A stretch of DNA of 40,345 nt from positions 1 through 40,345 of the forward strand of contig JAIRVP010000051.1 in NCBI GenBank assembly GCA_031253835.1, given 5' to 3'. The notes beneath the pieces are model-generated. The model searched no databases, had not been told where the DNA came from, and saw nothing but the letters and a program-made list of their open reading frames with translations. Position 1 is the first letter of the stretch. Each line of letters begins with the position of its first letter. Position numbers and translations under genes: made by a program. Source of the DNA: Burkholderia sp. GTDB lineage: Bacteria; Pseudomonadota; Gammaproteobacteria; Burkholderiales; Burkholderiaceae. Positions 25,635-33,245 of this stretch are shown one piece after another.

Positions 25635-26945
25635 TCAGGCTGCCGCCGCGTGCGCGTGGCCGCCGACCATGCAGTGCTTGTGCTCGACGTGGTACGCGAA
25701 TTCGTCCCAGTAGTGCTTGAGCATCCCGCGTACCGGCATCGCCGCCGCATCGCCGAGTGCACAGATCGTGCGGCCCATGATGTTCTCGGCAACCGAGTTC
25801 AGCAGGTCCAGATCTTCCTGGCGCCCTTCGCCGTGCTCGATACGATTCACGACGCGATACAGCCAGCCGGTGCCTTCACGGCACGGCGTGCACTGGCCGC
25901 ACGATTCCTCGTAGTAGAAGTACGACAGGCGCAGCAGCGAGCGCACCATGCAACGCGTCTCGTCCATCACGATCACCGCGCCGGAACCGAGCATCGAGCC
26001 GGCCTTCGCGATCGAATCGTAGTCGAGATCCGTCTGCATCATGATGTCGCCCGGGATCACCGGCGCCGACGACCCGCCCGGAATCACGGCCTTGATCTTC
26101 TTGCCGCCGCGCATCCCGCCGGCGAGCTCCATCAGCGTCGCGAACGGCGTGCCGAGCGGCACTTCGTAGTTGCCCGGACGCTCGACGTCGCCCGATACCG
26201 AGAAAATCTTCGTGCCGCCGTTGTTCGGCTTGCCGATCTCGAGGTAATTCTGCGGCCCGATGGACAGCAGGAACGGCACCGCGGCAAACGTCTCGGTGTT
26301 GTTGATCGTGGTCGGCTTGCCGTACACGCCGAAGCTCGCCGGGAACGGCGGCTTGAAGCGCGGCTGGCCCTTCTTGCCTTCGAGCGACTCGAGCAGCGCC
26401 GTTTCCTCGCCGCAGATGTACGCGCCGTAACCGTGGTGCGCGTGCAGCTGGAACGAGAATTCCGAGCCCATGATGTGGTCGCCGAGGAACCCGGCTGCGC
26501 GCGCTTCATCGAGCGCGGCTTCGAAGCGTCGATACACTTCGAAGATTTCGCCGTGGATGTAGTTGTAGCCGACGGTGATGCCCATCGCGTACGCGCCGAT
26601 GGCCATGCCTTCGATCAGCGCGTGCGGGTTCCAGCGCAGGATGTCGCGATCCTTGAACGTGCCCGGCTCGCCTTCGTCCGAGTTGCAGACGAGGTACTTC
26701 TGCCCCGGGAACTGGCGCGGCATGAAGCTCCACTTCAGGCCGGTCGGGAAGCCCGCACCGCCACGGCCACGCAGGCCCGACGCCTTCACGTCGGCGATCA
26801 CCTGCTCGGGCGGAATCTTTTCTTCGAGAATGCGGCGCAGCTGCTTGTAGCCGCCGCGCGCAACGTAATCTTCGAGATGCCAGTTCTCGCCGTTCAGACC
26901 AGCGAGGATCAGCGGTTTGATGTGACGGTCGTGGAGGGACGTCAT
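25635..26945 (-). CDS. nuoF: NADH-quinone oxidoreductase subunit F
   Basis: The 436-residue protein is the NADH-binding, FMN-containing entry subunit of complex I. The glycine-rich GRGGAGFPTG (60-69) binds NADH/FMN, the ICGEETALLESLEG segment (177-190) borders the FMN site, and C349, C352, C355 and C395 bind the 4Fe-4S cluster N3 (SCGQCTPCREGT). The tail ends in His/Ala residues and is not conserved. The ATG overlaps the nuoE stop as ATGA, which indicates translational coupling of the NuoE/NuoF pair. Confidence 0.97.
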   Translation of the reverse strand: MTSLHDRHIKPLILAGLNGENWHLEDYVARGGYKQLRRILEEKIPPEQVIADVKASGLRGRGGAGFPTGLKWSFMPRQFPGQKYLVCNSDEGEPGTFKDRDILRWNPHALIEGMAIGAYAMGITVGYNYIHGEIFEVYRRFEAALDEARAAGFLGDHIMGSEFSFQLHAHHGYGAYICGEETALLESLEGKKGQPRFKPPFPASFGVYGKPTTINNTETFAAVPFLLSIGPQNYLEIGKPNNGGTKIFSVSGDVERPGNYEVPLGTPFATLMELAGGMRGGKKIKAVIPGGSSAPVIPGDIMMQTDLDYDSIAKAGSMLGSGAVIVMDETRCMVRSLLRLSYFYYEESCGQCTPCREGTGWLYRVVNRIEHGEGRQEDLDLLNSVAENIMGRTICALGDAAAMPVRGMLKHYWDEFAYHVEHKHCMVGGHAHAAAA

Positions 26946-27427
26946 TTCGAGAGCTCCTCAAGCAGCTGGTCGATCTTCTCGCGGCTCATGAAGCTGCACA
27001 TTCTGTGATTGTTCACCAGCAGCACCGGCGCATCGCCGCACGAGCCCATGCATTCGCCTTCCTTCAGCGTGAACTTGCCGTCGGGCGTGGTCTCGCCGAA
27101 GCCGATGCCGAGCTTCTGTTTCAGGTAATCGGCAGTCGCTTCCGCACCACCGTGCGGGCCAAGCTGGCACGGCAGGTTCGTACAGAGCGTGATCTTGTGC
27201 TTGCCGACCGGGTTGAGCTCGTACATCGTGTAGAACGTCGCGACTTCCTGCACGGCAACGGCCGGCATGCCGAGATAGTCCGCGACGAACTGCATCAGTT
27301 CGGGCGACAGCCAGCCGTGCTCTTCCTGAGCAACGGCCAACGCCGACATCACGGCGGACTGTTTCTGATCGGCGGGATACTTCGTCAACGCTCGATCGAT
27401 TTCCTTCAGGCCTTCAGCTGAGATCAT
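26942..27427 (-). CDS. nuoE: NADH-quinone oxidoreductase subunit E
   Basis: The 161-residue protein is a thioredoxin-like 2Fe-2S ferredoxin that carries cluster N1a beside the FMN subunit. The ligands C82, C87, C126 and C130 (LCTNLPC, ECMGSCGDAP) are complete. I place the start at ATG 27427 (MISAEGLKEI); a TTG at 27448 would add seven residues and has an AGGAA too close to it. It overlaps nuoF by four bases. The 172 bases between nuoD and nuoE are the longest gap in the operon and contain a strong hairpin. Confidence 0.93.
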   Translation of the reverse strand: MISAEGLKEIDRALTKYPADQKQSAVMSALAVAQEEHGWLSPELMQFVADYLGMPAVAVQEVATFYTMYELNPVGKHKITLCTNLPCQLGPHGGAEATADYLKQKLGIGFGETTPDGKFTLKEGECMGSCGDAPVLLVNNHRMCSFMSREKIDQLLEELSK

Positions 27428-27570
27428 TTTCAGACACGACTCTTTCAATTCCTACCGAACGAACAACCTGCCGCACATTGGGGTGCATGGACGGCAGACC
27501 TGGCGCTCACTCTGTTGACAGCTTGCGAAGCCGCGCCGGTTCAGCGCGCATCGCGTGTGACTTACTGCTC

Positions 27571-27592
27571 GCCGCCCGCTCGCGCGGGCGGC
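27571..27592 (-). other. Strong hairpin between nuoD and nuoE
   Basis: GCCGCCCGC (27571-27579) pairs perfectly with GCGGGCGGC (27584-27592) around a 4-base loop. On the minus strand it begins eight bases after the nuoD stop. No T-tract follows, so it is not a standard terminator; it may protect the nuoABCD part of the mRNA or partly reduce read-through. Confidence 0.6.
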
Positions 27593-27599
27593 GCAACCA

Positions 27600-28853
27600 T
27601 TAGCGATCGATCTCGCCGAACACGATGTCCTGCGTACCGATGATCGTGACGGCGTCGGCGATCATGTGACCGCGCGCCATTTCGTCGAGCGACGCCAGGT
27701 GAGCGAAACCCGGTGCGCGAATCTTGAGGCGATACGGCTTGTTGGCACCGTCCGACACGAGGTAGATGCCGAATTCACCCTTCGGATGCTCGACCGCCGC
27801 GTACGCTTCGCCTTCCGGCACATGGAAACCTTCGGTGAAGAGCTTGAAATGGTGAATCAAGTCTTCCATGTTGGTCTTCATGCCGACGCGCGACGGCGGG
27901 GCAACCTTGTGATTGTCCGTCATCACCGGGCCCTGATTCTTGCGGAGCCACTCAATACACTGTTTCGCGATGCGGATCGACTGGCGCATTTCTTCGACGC
28001 GCACCAGATAGCGGTCGTAGCAATCGCCGTTCACGCCGACCGGCACGTCGAAATCCATGCGATCGTACACTTCGTACGGCTGCTTCTTGCGCAGATCCCA
28101 TGCGATGCCCGAGCCGCGCAGCATCGGGCCCGTCAGGCCCATCTGCAGCGCACGTTCCGGGCTGACCACGCCGATCCCGACCAGACGCTGCTTCCAGATC
28201 CGGTTGTCGGTGAGCAGCGTTTCGTATTCGTCGACGCACTTCGGGAAGCGCGTGAAGAAGTCGTCGATGAAGTCGAGCACCGAGCCGCTGCGCGCTTCGT
28301 TCATCTTCGCGAGCGCCTTCTCGTTGCGAATCTTCGACGCCTTGTATTGCGGCATTGCGTCAGGCAGGTCGCGGTAGACGCCGCCCGGACGGTAGTACGC
28401 CGCGTGCATCCGGGCGCCGGACACCGCTTCGTACACGTCCATCAGGTCTTCGCGTTCGCGGAAGGCGTACAGGAACACCGCCATCGCGCCGACGTCGAGC
28501 GCGTGCGCGCCGATCCACATCAGGTGGTTCAGCACGCGCGTGATCTCGTCGAACAGCACGCGGATGTACTGCGCGCGCTCCGGCACTTCGATGCCGAGCA
28601 GCTTCTCGATCGCGAGCACGTAGCCGTGCTCGTTGACCATCATCGACACGTAGTCGAGACGGTCCATGTACGGCACGGACTGGATGAAGGTCTTGGATTC
28701 CGCGAGCTTTTCCGTCGCGCGGTGCAGCAGGCCGATGTGCGGATCGGCACGCTGGATGACTTCGCCGTCGAGCTCGAGCACGAGGCGCAGCACGCCGTGC
28801 GCTGCCGGGTGCTGCGGGCCGAAGTTGAGCGTGTAGTTCTTGATTTCTGCCAT
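27600..28853 (-). CDS. nuoD: NADH-quinone oxidoreductase subunit D
   Basis: The 417-residue protein is related to the large subunit of NiFe hydrogenases and forms most of the quinone site. The GPQHPAAHG loop (12-20) and Y68 in PYMDRLDYV contain the His and Tyr that contact the quinone headgroup; the hydrogenase Ni-Fe Cys are absent, as normal in complex I. In this genome nuoC and nuoD are separate genes, nine bases apart, unlike the fused nuoCD of E. coli. AGGGGG precedes the ATG. Confidence 0.97.
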   Translation of the reverse strand: MAEIKNYTLNFGPQHPAAHGVLRLVLELDGEVIQRADPHIGLLHRATEKLAESKTFIQSVPYMDRLDYVSMMVNEHGYVLAIEKLLGIEVPERAQYIRVLFDEITRVLNHLMWIGAHALDVGAMAVFLYAFREREDLMDVYEAVSGARMHAAYYRPGGVYRDLPDAMPQYKASKIRNEKALAKMNEARSGSVLDFIDDFFTRFPKCVDEYETLLTDNRIWKQRLVGIGVVSPERALQMGLTGPMLRGSGIAWDLRKKQPYEVYDRMDFDVPVGVNGDCYDRYLVRVEEMRQSIRIAKQCIEWLRKNQGPVMTDNHKVAPPSRVGMKTNMEDLIHHFKLFTEGFHVPEGEAYAAVEHPKGEFGIYLVSDGANKPYRLKIRAPGFAHLASLDEMARGHMIADAVTIIGTQDIVFGEIDR

Positions 28854-28862
28854 GACGCCCCC

Positions 28863-29465
28863 TTAATGTTTCAGACCGCCATAGCGATCCTCGCGGATCA
28901 CGCGCGGCGTGATTTCGCGCGGCTCGATCGTCACCGGCTGGTACACGACCCGCTTCTCTTCCGGGTCGTAACGCATTTCGACGTAGCCGGACACCGGGAA
29001 GTCCTTGCGGAACGGGTGGCCGATGAAGCCGTAGTCGGTGAGGATGCGGCGCAGGTCGGGGTGGCCTTCGAACACGATGCCGTACAGGTCGAACGCTTCG
29101 CGCTCGTACCAGTTCGCGGAGGTCCAGATGTCGACCAGCGATGCCACGATCGGCAGGTCGTCGTCCGGCGCGAACGCGCGCAGGCGCAGGCGCCAGTTGT
29201 TCGTGACCGACAGCAGGTGCGACACGGCCGCGAAGCGCGGGCCGTCGTAGGCGCCGTCGCCGAAGGTCTGGTAGTCGACGCCGCAGAGGTCGAGCAGCTG
29301 CTCGAAACGGAGCTTCGGATCGTCGCGCAGCATCTTTGCGACTTCGAGGTAATCGCTCGCCTTCACGACGAGCGTCAGTTCACCGATCGCTTCGGTGAGG
29401 CTCACCACGCGCGCGCCGAGCGCGGCTTCGAGGTTTGCCTTGAGGGTCTCGATTTTGCTTGCCAT
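28863..29465 (-). CDS. nuoC: NADH-quinone oxidoreductase subunit C
   Basis: The 200-residue protein is the 30-kDa subunit of the peripheral arm. The signature [20 protein letters not shown] (about 121-140), followed by [14 protein letters not shown], is diagnostic. It binds no cofactor and stabilises NuoD. The ribosome binding site is weak (CCCCTCAAT before the ATG), so coupling to nuoB 21 bases upstream may help its translation. Confidence 0.96.
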
Positions 29466-29486
29466 ATTGAGGGGACGCTCGGGGCT

Positions 29487-29966
29487 TTATTGACGGGCGA
29501 TGGTATTGGTGCGGCGGATCTTCGCCTGAAGCTGGATCACGCCGTAGACCAGCGCCTCGGCCGTGGGCGGACAGCCCGGCACGTAGACGTCGACCGGCAC
29601 GATCCGATCGCAGCCGCGGACCACCGAATACGAGTAGTGGTAGTAACCACCGCCGTTCGCGCACGATCCCATCGAGATCACCCAGCGCGGCTCGGCCATC
29701 TGGTCATACACGCGGCGCAGCGCCGGCGCCATCTTGTTGCACAGCGTGCCGGCGACGATCATCACGTCCGACTGACGCGGACTCGGTCGGAACACGACGC
29801 CGAACCGGTCCAGGTCATAGCGGGCCGCGCCCGCATGCATCATCTCGACGGCGCAACACGCGAGCCCGAACGTCATCGGCCACAGCGAGCCGGTACGCGT
29901 CCAGTTGATCAGCTTGTCAGCCGTCGTGGTGACAAACCCTTCCTTCAAGACCCCTTCGATACTCAT
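29487..29966 (-). CDS. nuoB: NADH-quinone oxidoreductase subunit B
   Basis: The 159-residue protein binds cluster N2, the last electron carrier before quinone. The ligands are visible as the tandem C37-C38 (GLACCAVEMM), C102 (GSCANGGG) and C132 (PGCPP). ATG 29966 is chosen because GGAGTGGAAAG lies just upstream and homologues begin MSIEGVL; a longer frame to 30008 has no such site. It follows nuoA by 62 bases. Confidence 0.97.
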   Translation of the reverse strand: MSIEGVLKEGFVTTTADKLINWTRTGSLWPMTFGLACCAVEMMHAGAARYDLDRFGVVFRPSPRQSDVMIVAGTLCNKMAPALRRVYDQMAEPRWVISMGSCANGGGYYHYSYSVVRGCDRIVPVDVYVPGCPPTAEALVYGVIQLQAKIRRTNTIARQ

Positions 29967-30028
29967 TTGCTTTCCACTCCAGACGAGCGACCGAGCGTGG
30001 CCGCCCATGCAAACCGGCGATTAACCCA

Positions 30029-30388
30029 TCACTCCCAGTCGAGCCCGCCTTTCTTCCAGATATAGGCAAAGCCCAGCAGGAATTCGAGCAGAAAAATCAT
30101 CATTGCGATGAACCCCGGCCAGCCGATGTCCCGGAGCGCGACGCCCCACGGAAACAGGAATGCGGTTTCGAGATCGAAGATGATGAACAGGATGGCGACG
30201 AGGTAATACCGGACGTCGAATTTCATCCGGGCGTCTTCAAAGGCTTCGAAGCCGCACTCGTACGGTGCGTTCTTCTCGACGTCCGGCTTGTTGGGACCAA
30301 GGAGCTTGCCGATGCTGACCAGCGCTATACCTAAACCAGTGCCCACGAGGAGGAACAACAAGACGGGGTAATAGGCTGCGAGGTTCAA
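30029..30388 (-). CDS. nuoA: NADH-quinone oxidoreductase subunit A
   Basis: The 119-residue protein has three membrane helices, with the conserved loop [20 protein letters not shown] near residues 44-63 between the first two, which closes the quinone cavity; its Cys changes exposure with enzyme state in homologues. The start is TTG at 30388, with GAGGA five bases upstream; no ATG lies nearby in frame that would keep the normal N terminus ([10 protein letters not shown]). It is the first gene of the nuo operon, behind a tRNA-Leu terminator. Confidence 0.95.
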
Positions 30389-30422
30389 GGCAATCCTCTA
30401 TCGGTTGGTTCTGAGCGTCCGG

Positions 30423-30431
30423 AGAATACCA
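30423..30431 (-). promoter_or_regulatory. Candidate extended -10 promoter of the nuo operon
   Basis: The minus strand reads TGGTATTCT, an extended -10 (TGn plus a hexamer with four of six matches). The -35 region is poor. Transcription would start near 30416 and leave a leader of about 28 bases before nuoA, and the box lies just downstream of the tRNA terminator. Confidence 0.4.
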
Positions 30432-30501
30432 CTATCCGGCGGAAGGAATCATTTCGGAGTGCAGGCGATCGCAAGACAACCGCAAGCACACCCCAGAAAT
30501 G

Positions 30502-30533
30502 AAAAATGCCAGCCCCTAGAAGCGGCTGGCATT
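30502..30533 (-). terminator. Intrinsic terminator after tRNA-Leu
   Basis: On the minus strand AATGCCAGCC and GGCTGGCATT (plus positions 30524-30533 and 30505-30514) form a perfect 10-bp stem with a 9-base loop, ending in a T-run. It separates the tRNA from the nuo operon. Confidence 0.92.
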
Positions 30534-30542
30534 GAGTAACTT

Positions 30543-30627
30543 TGGTGCCGACGGCGAGACTCGAACTCGCACAGCTTTCGCCACTACCCCCTCAAGATAG
30601 CGTGTCTACCAATTTCACCACGTCGGC
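30543..30627 (-). tRNA. tRNA-Leu, anticodon GAG
   Basis: The 85-base gene folds as a class II tRNA. Acceptor arms GCCGACG and CGTCGGC pair fully, discriminator A and an encoded CCA follow, and the T-arm reads GCGAG-TTCGAGT-CTCGC. The anticodon stem is CTATC/GGTAG with loop TTGAGGG, so the anticodon is GAG, which reads CUC and CUU. A variable arm of the leucine type (GTGGCGAAAGCTGT region) is present. It lies between secG and nuoA, as in other Burkholderiales. Confidence 0.97.
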
Positions 30628-30683
30628 ACTGCATGCAACTCGGGTTGTGCTGCTTGTTTCCCGCGAATCGCTTCAAGAATTAA

Positions 30684-30712
30684 ATTCTAACCCGAGTTCC
30701 AGATTTGTTCAA
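30684..30712 (-). promoter_or_regulatory. Sigma-70 promoter of tRNA-Leu
   Basis: On the minus strand TTGAAC (30707-30712) and TAGAAT (30684-30689) are separated by exactly 17 bases. The start would be near 30677, giving a 50-base leader before the mature tRNA. It allows tRNA synthesis apart from tpiA-secG. Confidence 0.75.
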
Positions 30713-30738
30713 CGCACAAACGCGAAAAATTTAACTTT

Positions 30739-31119
30739 TTATTTCGGGACGTCCTGGCCCGGCGCGCTTGCAGCCGAGCCCGCAACGGCGGCGGATGCCG
30801 CGACTGCCGGGGCCGATGCTGCAGGCGCCGATGCCGGTGCGGTCGCTGCCGCGCCGAGCACGCCGGCCGACGGCGTCGACTTGTACGAACCGAGGTACGT
30901 CAGTGCGAGCGTCGCGACGAAGAAGATCGTCGCGAGAATGCCCGTCGTGCGCGACAGGAAGTTCGCCGAGCCCGTCGCACCGAACAGGCTGCCCGACGCG
31001 CCGCTGCCGAACGCAGCGCCCATGTCGGCACCCTTGCCGTGCTGCAGCAGCACGAGACCAATCACACCGAGTGCAGACAGCACCTGCACCACAATAATCA
31101 GCGTCTTGAATAACAGCAT
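30739..31119 (-). CDS. secG: Protein-export membrane protein SecG
   Basis: The 126-residue protein has two membrane helices joined by the conserved loop LLQHGKGADMGAAFGSG and GSLFGATGSANFLSR, the hallmark of SecG, the small subunit of the SecYEG translocon that speeds up protein export with SecA. The C-terminal 45 residues are rich in Ala, Ser and Pro, as in many Burkholderia forms. I place the start at ATG 31119; a GTG at 31128 in frame would add three residues. It follows tpiA by 72 bases and is probably co-transcribed with it. Confidence 0.95.
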   Translation of the reverse strand: MLLFKTLIIVVQVLSALGVIGLVLLQHGKGADMGAAFGSGASGSLFGATGSANFLSRTTGILATIFFVATLALTYLGSYKSTPSAGVLGAAATAPASAPAASAPAVAASAAVAGSAASAPGQDVPK

Positions 31120-31191
31120 CACACCCACCCGATTGGATCGGGCGACCGGACCGTCCGGCCGCCGTCATGGTTCAATTCGATCTCGGACCGC

Positions 31192-31947
31192 TTATCGCGC
31201 GGCCCGGCAGATCGCCAGGAAATCTTCCGCCTTCAGCGACGCGCCGCCGATCAGGCCACCGTCGATGTCCGGCTGCGCGAACAGCTCTTCCGCGTTGTCC
31301 GGCTTCACGCTGCCGCCGTACAGCACGGACACGTCCGCCGCACCCTTTGCCGCGAGGCGCGTGCGCAGGAACGCGTGCACGTCCTGTGCCTGCGCCGACG
31401 TCGCGCTCTTGCCCGTACCGATCGCCCAGACCGGCTCGTACGCGACGACGATGCGCGCAGCCTCGTCGGCCGTCAGCACGGCCAGCACCGCGTCGAGCTG
31501 CGCACCGACGACCTGCTCGGTCGCACCCGACTCGCGCTCGTCGAGCGTCTCGCCGACGCACACGACCGGCGTGAGGCCGGCTGCGAGCGCGCGCTGCGTC
31601 TTCGCCGCGACCGTCTCGTTGCTTTCGCCGTGATACGCGCGACGCTCCGAGTGACCGACGAGCACATAACGTGCGCCGAACTCCGCGACCATCGCGGCCG
31701 CCACTTCGCCGGTGAACGCGCCCTGTTCGTGCGCGGACACGTCCTGCGCACCCCAGGCGACACGGCCGCCGTCGAGCTGCGCATGAGCCTGCGCGAGATA
31801 CGGGAACGGCACGCACACGCCGACCGACGTTTCGGCCGCCACCGCGCCCGCGCCCTGCACCACTTCGTTCAGCAACGCCTGGTTGCCGGCCAGCCGGCCG
31901 TGCATCTTCCAGTTGCCGATCACTCGCTTCGTTCTCTGTTTCGACAT
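31192..31947 (-). CDS. tpiA: Triosephosphate isomerase
   Basis: The 251-residue TIM-barrel enzyme interconverts dihydroxyacetone phosphate and glyceraldehyde 3-phosphate in glycolysis and gluconeogenesis. The catalytic residues are all present: N12 and K14 (GNWKMHG), H99 (VGHSERR) and E171 (AYEPVWAIGTG), with the flexible phosphate-gripping loop following. It is led by a good promoter about 60 bases upstream and is followed by secG and tRNA-Leu, an order known from other Betaproteobacteria. Confidence 0.97.
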   Translation of the reverse strand: MSKQRTKRVIGNWKMHGRLAGNQALLNEVVQGAGAVAAETSVGVCVPFPYLAQAHAQLDGGRVAWGAQDVSAHEQGAFTGEVAAAMVAEFGARYVLVGHSERRAYHGESNETVAAKTQRALAAGLTPVVCVGETLDERESGATEQVVGAQLDAVLAVLTADEAARIVVAYEPVWAIGTGKSATSAQAQDVHAFLRTRLAAKGAADVSVLYGGSVKPDNAEELFAQPDIDGGLIGGASLKAEDFLAICRAAR

Positions 31948-32015
31948 CGTGTCTGTCTCGTCATCGACGCGCCGGAAACCGGCCGTCAGGTTTGATCTGG
32001 CGAAGCAAACCCGCG

Positions 32016-32045
32016 ATTTTACTGCGCACGGCTTGAACCGGTCAA
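32016..32045 (-). promoter_or_regulatory. Sigma-70 promoter of tpiA-secG
   Basis: On the minus strand TTGACC (32040-32045) and TAAAAT (32016-32021) are spaced by 18 bases, each five of six to consensus. The start would be near 32009, about 62 bases before the tpiA ATG. The same bases lie within imperfect palindromes around TTGAACCGG. Confidence 0.65.
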
Positions 32046-32077
32046 ACCGCGCATGTCAAGCCCGGCCACACGGGCCG

Positions 32078-33097
32078 TCAGGCGTTCGTACCCCAATCGA
32101 GGACGATCTTGCCGGTGTGCTCGCTGCTCTCCATCAGTGCATGCGCCTGCGCGGCGTCCGCGGCCGGCAGCACGCGATAGATCACCGGCTTGATGCGGCC
32201 GTCGGCGATCAGCGGCCACACGCGCGCCTTCAACTGCGCGGCGATGCGCGCCTTGAACTCGACCGGGCGCGGGCGCAGCGTCGACCCCGTGATCGTCAGC
32301 CGGCGGCGCAGGATCTCGCCCAGGTTCACGTCGGCCTTCGCGCCGCCGAGCAGTGCGATCAGCACCAGACGGCCGCCGTCCGCAAGCGCGGACAGCTCGC
32401 GCGGCACGTACGAGCCCGCCACCATGTCGAGGATCACGTCGACGCCGCGATCGTGCGTCAGCGACTTCACGACCTCGACGAAATCTTCGGTCTTGTAGTT
32501 GATCGCGCGTTCGGCGCCGAGTGCCTCGCACGCACGGCACTTGTCGGCGGTGCCGGCCGTCGCGAACACGCGAAAACCGAGCGCATGCGCGATCTGGATC
32601 GCCGTCACGCCGATGCCGCTCGAGCCGCCCTGCACGAGCAGCGTCTCCTGCTCGCCGCCCTCGCCCGCGCCGAGCTGCGCACGGTCGAACACGTTGCTCC
32701 ACACGGTGAAGAACGTCTCTGGCAGCGACGCGGCCTCGATATCGTTGAGCCCGTCGGGCACCGGCAGGCACTGCGGCAGCGGTGCGACCGCATATTCGGC
32801 ATAGCCGCCGCCCGCCAGCAGCGCGCACACGCGATCGCCGAGCTTCAGGCCGAACGGATTCAGCGCGGCATCGGACAGGTCGCCGCCGACGATCTCGCCC
32901 GCGACCTCGAGGCCCGGCAGATCCGACGCACCCGGCGGCGGCGCATAGGCGCCCTTGCGCTGGAACACGTCGGGCCGGTTCACGCCGGAAGCCGCCACCT
33001 TGATCAGCACCTCGCCGCGCTTCGGTTCGGGGCGCGGACGCTCCGCAAGCTTCAGCACGTCGGGGGCGCCGAATTCGGTGATTTCGATGGCTTTCAT
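32078..33097 (-). CDS. NAD(P)H-quinone oxidoreductase (PIG3-like MDR family)
   Basis: The 339-residue protein is a zinc-free medium-chain dehydrogenase/reductase. The N-terminal signature GVNRPDVFQRKGAYAPP (38-54), the PGLEVAGE segment (61-68) and the nucleotide-binding motif QGGSSGIGVTAIQIA (156-170) match the quinone oxidoreductases of the PIG3 type, which reduce quinones with NADPH. No zinc ligands of alcohol dehydrogenases are present. ATG 33097 fits the family N terminus MKAIEITEFG; a longer frame to 33133 adds 12 unusual residues and is rejected. The gene lies between pnp (terminated before it) and tpiA and is probably transcribed alone. Confidence 0.9.
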   Translation of the reverse strand: MKAIEITEFGAPDVLKLAERPRPEPKRGEVLIKVAASGVNRPDVFQRKGAYAPPPGASDLPGLEVAGEIVGGDLSDAALNPFGLKLGDRVCALLAGGGYAEYAVAPLPQCLPVPDGLNDIEAASLPETFFTVWSNVFDRAQLGAGEGGEQETLLVQGGSSGIGVTAIQIAHALGFRVFATAGTADKCRACEALGAERAINYKTEDFVEVVKSLTHDRGVDVILDMVAGSYVPRELSALADGGRLVLIALLGGAKADVNLGEILRRRLTITGSTLRPRPVEFKARIAAQLKARVWPLIADGRIKPVIYRVLPAADAAQAHALMESSEHTGKIVLDWGTNA

Positions 33098-33193
33098 GGT
33101 GAGGGAGGCTCCAGGAACGGAATCGGATGGCACGCCCGCGCACAGGGCACGGGCGCGTCGCCGGCGCTGCTGCGCCGCACAACGATGCTACAG

Positions 33194-33230
33194 AAAAAAC
33201 GGCCGGCGCGCTTTCGCACTGCCGGCCGTT
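33194..33230 (-). terminator. Intrinsic terminator of pnp
   Basis: AACGGCCGGC and GCCGGCCGTT (33198-33207 with 33221-33230) form a perfect 10-bp stem; on the minus strand six T residues follow. It starts about 15 bases after the pnp stop codon. Confidence 0.95.
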
Positions 33231-33245
33231 GGTCCGCCTGCCCGC

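Noticed and set aside
22142..25720. Open frame of about 1190 codons on the plus strand opposite nuoH-nuoG
   Set aside because: Same artefact of GC-rich third positions; composition is not protein-like and there is no ribosome binding site.
33098..33133. Twelve-residue extension of the quinone oxidoreductase
   Set aside because: The family begins MKAIEI at the internal ATG; the extra residues have no family match.
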